The notes under the pieces: generated by a model
The model's input: the letters and a program-made list of their open reading frames with translations, nothing else
The model's database searches: none
Told to the model about the DNA's origin: nothing
NCBI RefSeq assembly: GCF_000178995.1
Contig: NZ_ADVZ01000004.1
Coordinates: 365,413-429,412 of the forward strand
Source: Afipia sp. 1NLS2
GTDB taxonomy: Bacteria; Pseudomonadota; Alphaproteobacteria; Rhizobiales; Xanthobacteraceae
DNA: 64,000 bases
Direction of reading: 5' to 3'
Made by a program: the position numbers and the translations under genes
Part shown: in pieces, positions 62,013 through 64,000 of the stretch
Layout of the letters: every line of letters begins with the position of its first letter
How positions within the stretch are numbered: position 1 is the stretch's first letter

Positions 62013-62810
62013 ATGTTCCTGAACCGGCTCTGGACCGACCCGTCGAGGCGCGTATGGCTGCTCGCCGCCATCGCAGCCCTGATCCTGCATGGCGCGGTTG
62101 CGGCCATCGCGGTGACCAGCCTGACGGACACGGCCGATGACGATGAACTGGGGGCCGCCGGCATCGAGGTAGGCCTCGAATTCCTCGCGCCGCGCGGCGA
62201 GGCGACCGATCTGCCGCCGGGGCCTGACACGGAAGCGTCCGCAGCTTCGCCTCAGGTGGTCGAACAGAAGGCAGAGGTGAAGAAGACCGATCTGCCGCAA
62301 GACAAGCCGATCGAGTCCGAGAATCCGGATCGCGTCGTGTCTCCCGACAAGTCCACAGACCCGAAGGAAGATGATCCGAACGTCGCGGCCAGGCAGCAGG
62401 CGCCATCGCAGGAATCGGTGGCCGCGGAGGCCACCGCGATGCCGACTTCGGAATCGGCCCAGCAGTCCGACCGTTCGGTGACGCTCGCTCAGGGCACCGG
62501 CGCCAGCAAGCAGCGTATCAAGACGACATGGCAGAAGGAATTGGTCGCTCACCTCGACCATCACAAGCGCTATCCGGCCGATCGCTCCGATGTCAGCGTC
62601 AAGATTATGGTCAGCTTCGAGATCGACCGGACCGGCCACATCATTTCGAGCACGATCGTTCAGGGGTCGGGTTATCCCGAATTCGATCAGGCGGCCCTTG
62701 CCATGCTGAAGCGCTCCGATCCCGTGCCCGCGCCGCCGCCGCTGGTTGCGGACGAAGGCCTGACCTTCACGCTGCCGGTCGTCTTCCGTGCCCATGGGCA
62801 GAAGAAGTAG
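62013..62810 (+). CDS. tonB: TonB energy-transducing protein
   Basis: 265 aa. An N-terminal helix (about 15-33) is followed by a long charged, Pro-containing linker (about 60-165) and a TonB C-terminal domain (YPADRSDVSVKIMVSFEIDRTGHIISS, then GYPEFDQAALAMLKRSDPVPAPPP). It transmits ExbBD energy to outer-membrane receptors, probably both TonB receptors in this window. Last gene of the iron operon. Confidence 0.93.
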   Translation: MFLNRLWTDPSRRVWLLAAIAALILHGAVAAIAVTSLTDTADDDELGAAGIEVGLEFLAPRGEATDLPPGPDTEASAASPQVVEQKAEVKKTDLPQDKPIESENPDRVVSPDKSTDPKEDDPNVAARQQAPSQESVAAEATAMPTSESAQQSDRSVTLAQGTGASKQRIKTTWQKELVAHLDHHKRYPADRSDVSVKIMVSFEIDRTGHIISSTIVQGSGYPEFDQAALAMLKRSDPVPAPPPLVADEGLTFTLPVVFRAHGQKK

Positions 62811-62830
62811 GGTTTCCTCTTAAATCCGCC

Positions 62831-63697
62831 TCAGCCGGCCTTGCGCGCCCGTGCCTTTGAGCGGGTCTGCTTCTTGGTCGCGCGAGGGGCTGCTCGCGCC
62901 GGCCGGCGCTCGGACTTGGCATTGCCCTTCAGGCTCTTGCGCAACGCGTCCATCAGGTTGATGACGTTGCCGTTCCCGCGCGGCGTGCTCGGCGCCTTGA
63001 TTTTTTCTCCGGCGCGTTTGCGGCTGATGAGATCGGCCAGTGCGCTCTCGTAGTGATCCTCGAAACGCTCGGGGTCGAATTCGCCGGTCTTGCCCTCGAC
63101 GATATGCTTGGCGAGGTCGAGCATTTCCTTGGTGACTTTGACATCCTTGATGTCGCCGAAATAGTCGGCCTCGTCGCGGACCTCGTAGGGGAAGCGCAAC
63201 AGCGTGCCCACTAATCCCTTTTCCAGCGGCTCCAGCGCGATGACGTGCTCGCGATTGGTCAGCACGATGCGGCCCAGTGCCATCATGTTCATGGAGCGGA
63301 TCGTTTCGCGGATCACGGTGTAAGCATCGTGGCCGACCTTACCGTCGGGAACGATGTAGTAGGGGCGGATCAGGAAACGGTTGTCGATCTCGTCCCGAGG
63401 CACGAATTCGTCGATGTCGATGGTGTGGGCCGATTCCAGCGCGATGTTGTCGAGTTCGTCGTCACTGATCTGCACGTAGGTATCGGTGTCGACTTTGTAG
63501 CCCTTGACGATGTCCTCGCGCTCGACTTCCTCGCCGGTCTCGGCATCGACTTTGGCGTATTTGATCCGGTGGCCGGTGTTCTTGTTGATCTGGTTGAATC
63601 GAATCTTGTCCGACTCGGATGTCGCGGGAAACAGCGCGACAGGGCAGGTGACGAGGGACAGACGCAGGAAGCCCTTCCAGTTCGCGCGGGGCGCCAT
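62831..63697 (-). CDS. ku: Ku protein for non-homologous end joining
   Basis: 288 aa. The Ku core is clear: MAPRANWKGFLRLSLVTCPVALFPA, then TGEEVEREDIVKGYKVDTDTYVQISDDELDNIALESAHTIDIDEFV, then ADYFGDIKDVKVTKEMLDLAKHIVEGKTGEFDPERFEDHYE. The C-terminal tail is Lys/Arg/Ala-rich, as in other Ku proteins that bind DNA ends. The usual partner, ligase LigD, is not in the window. Convergent with tonB. Confidence 0.95.
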   Translation of the reverse strand: MAPRANWKGFLRLSLVTCPVALFPATSESDKIRFNQINKNTGHRIKYAKVDAETGEEVEREDIVKGYKVDTDTYVQISDDELDNIALESAHTIDIDEFVPRDEIDNRFLIRPYYIVPDGKVGHDAYTVIRETIRSMNMMALGRIVLTNREHVIALEPLEKGLVGTLLRFPYEVRDEADYFGDIKDVKVTKEMLDLAKHIVEGKTGEFDPERFEDHYESALADLISRKRAGEKIKAPSTPRGNGNVINLMDALRKSLKGNAKSERRPARAAPRATKKQTRSKARARKAG

Positions 63698-63988
63698 CGT
63701 TAACTCCGGGTTACGCAGACCAGCCGACTCAATGGAGCGAGGAAGGATTCGTTCCTGGATATGTCTCCGAAGGAGAAAAACGGACGACCGCGAGTGGCAA
63801 AAGGTTCTGGGATACCGATTATTCCCGATTTGTTCTGCCTCGGTTAGGGTGTGGATTTGCCACGTTATTGCCTTGTTTACGCTACGGTTTTTGAAAGTTC
63901 ACTGTGGTGTTTTCGCTACAGCATTTTGCGCCGCATCGTGATCAATAGCGTTCATTCGACTTCTACGGACGTTTGGGAGACTACCACT
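63698..63988. other. Intergenic region at the right end
   Basis: Divergent gap between ku and the gene starting at 63989. No convincing coding frame. It should carry promoters for both genes. Confidence 0.5.
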
Positions 63989-64000
63989 ATGAAGAAGCTT
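63989..64000 (+). CDS. Start of a gene cut by the window end
   Basis: ATG AAG AAG CTT (MKKL) with GGGAGA ten bases upstream. The basic start would suit a secreted or membrane protein, but four codons allow no further call. Confidence 0.35.

Noticed and set aside
62831..63697. Ku as part of an NHEJ defence or repair operon with LigD
   Set aside because: No ligase, polymerase or nuclease gene is adjacent within the window; the tonB gene is convergent.

Overview
The window looks like chromosome from an alphaproteobacterium of the Bradyrhizobium/Rhodopseudomonas/Afipia type. Supporting signs are a cobalamin-riboswitch-controlled class I ribonucleotide reductase, an Irr-type iron control element, ExbB with an Ala/Pro-rich N-terminal extension, an MHYT-GGDEF-EAL protein and many solute-binding-protein transporters. 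No species can be named from the sequence alone. No rRNA, tRNA, CRISPR array, phage module or intact insertion sequence was seen.

Region 1 (2-9500, + strand) is one long operon. It holds an acyl-CoA ligase (5' end outside the window), a LarA-family protein, LarB, a periplasmic binding protein, LarC, LarE, a NicO/UreH-like nickel permease and a TonB-dependent receptor. LarB, LarE and LarC are the full set for making the nickel-pincer nucleotide (NPN) cofactor, and the last two genes can supply nickel. The LarA-like protein lacks the His and Lys expected in the canonical cofactor-binding segment, so it may be a divergent NPN enzyme on a new substrate.

Region 2 (9889-19291) is a second acid-catabolism block. 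It has a LysR regulator divergent from an Fe-S/CCG protein, a [2Fe-2S] ferredoxin, a ferredoxin reductase, a DctA-type carboxylate symporter and a DapA-family aldolase. A tartrate/D-malate-type dehydrogenase and a binding protein paralogous to the one in region 1 follow on the other strand, divergent from a GntR regulator with a clear palindromic operator. Regions 1-2 look lower in GC by eye than what follows.

Region 3 (19450-27690) groups three cobalamin-independent isozymes: NrdAB, QueH and MetE. nrdA and metE each sit behind a cobalamin riboswitch, and the two leaders share a 23-nt element after the B12 box. The R2 subunit has Phe at the radical-Tyr position and Glu at the first metal ligand, the signature of class Ic (Mn/Fe) enzymes.

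Region 4 (27863-44995) is an organosulfonate catabolic cluster: IclR, isethionate-dehydrogenase-like flavoprotein, IseU-like permease, phosphate acetyltransferase, second IclR, sulfoacetaldehyde acetyltransferase (Xsc), LysR, a TctCBA transporter, a SauU-like permease, a SauS-like CoA-acylating aldehyde dehydrogenase and a two-subunit ADP-forming CoA ligase. The inferred route takes isethionate and sulfoacetate to sulfoacetaldehyde, then to sulfite plus acetyl phosphate, then acetyl-CoA. A 40-bp element present both at the LysR/tctC divergent promoter and upstream of sauU suggests one regulator for both operons.

Region 5 (45460-53683) is signalling and housekeeping: Crp/Fnr regulator, MHYT-PAS-GGDEF-EAL protein, FAD/NAD(P) oxidoreductase, aldo/keto reductase and a chemoreceptor. 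Region 6 (53704-56752) is a bioF-bioD-bioA operon on the - strand. Region 7 (57166-62810) is an iron-uptake operon: Irr-box-like site, catecholate-type TonB receptor, PiuC-type dioxygenase, ExbB, ExbD and TonB. A Ku gene (- strand) and the first codons of another gene end the window.
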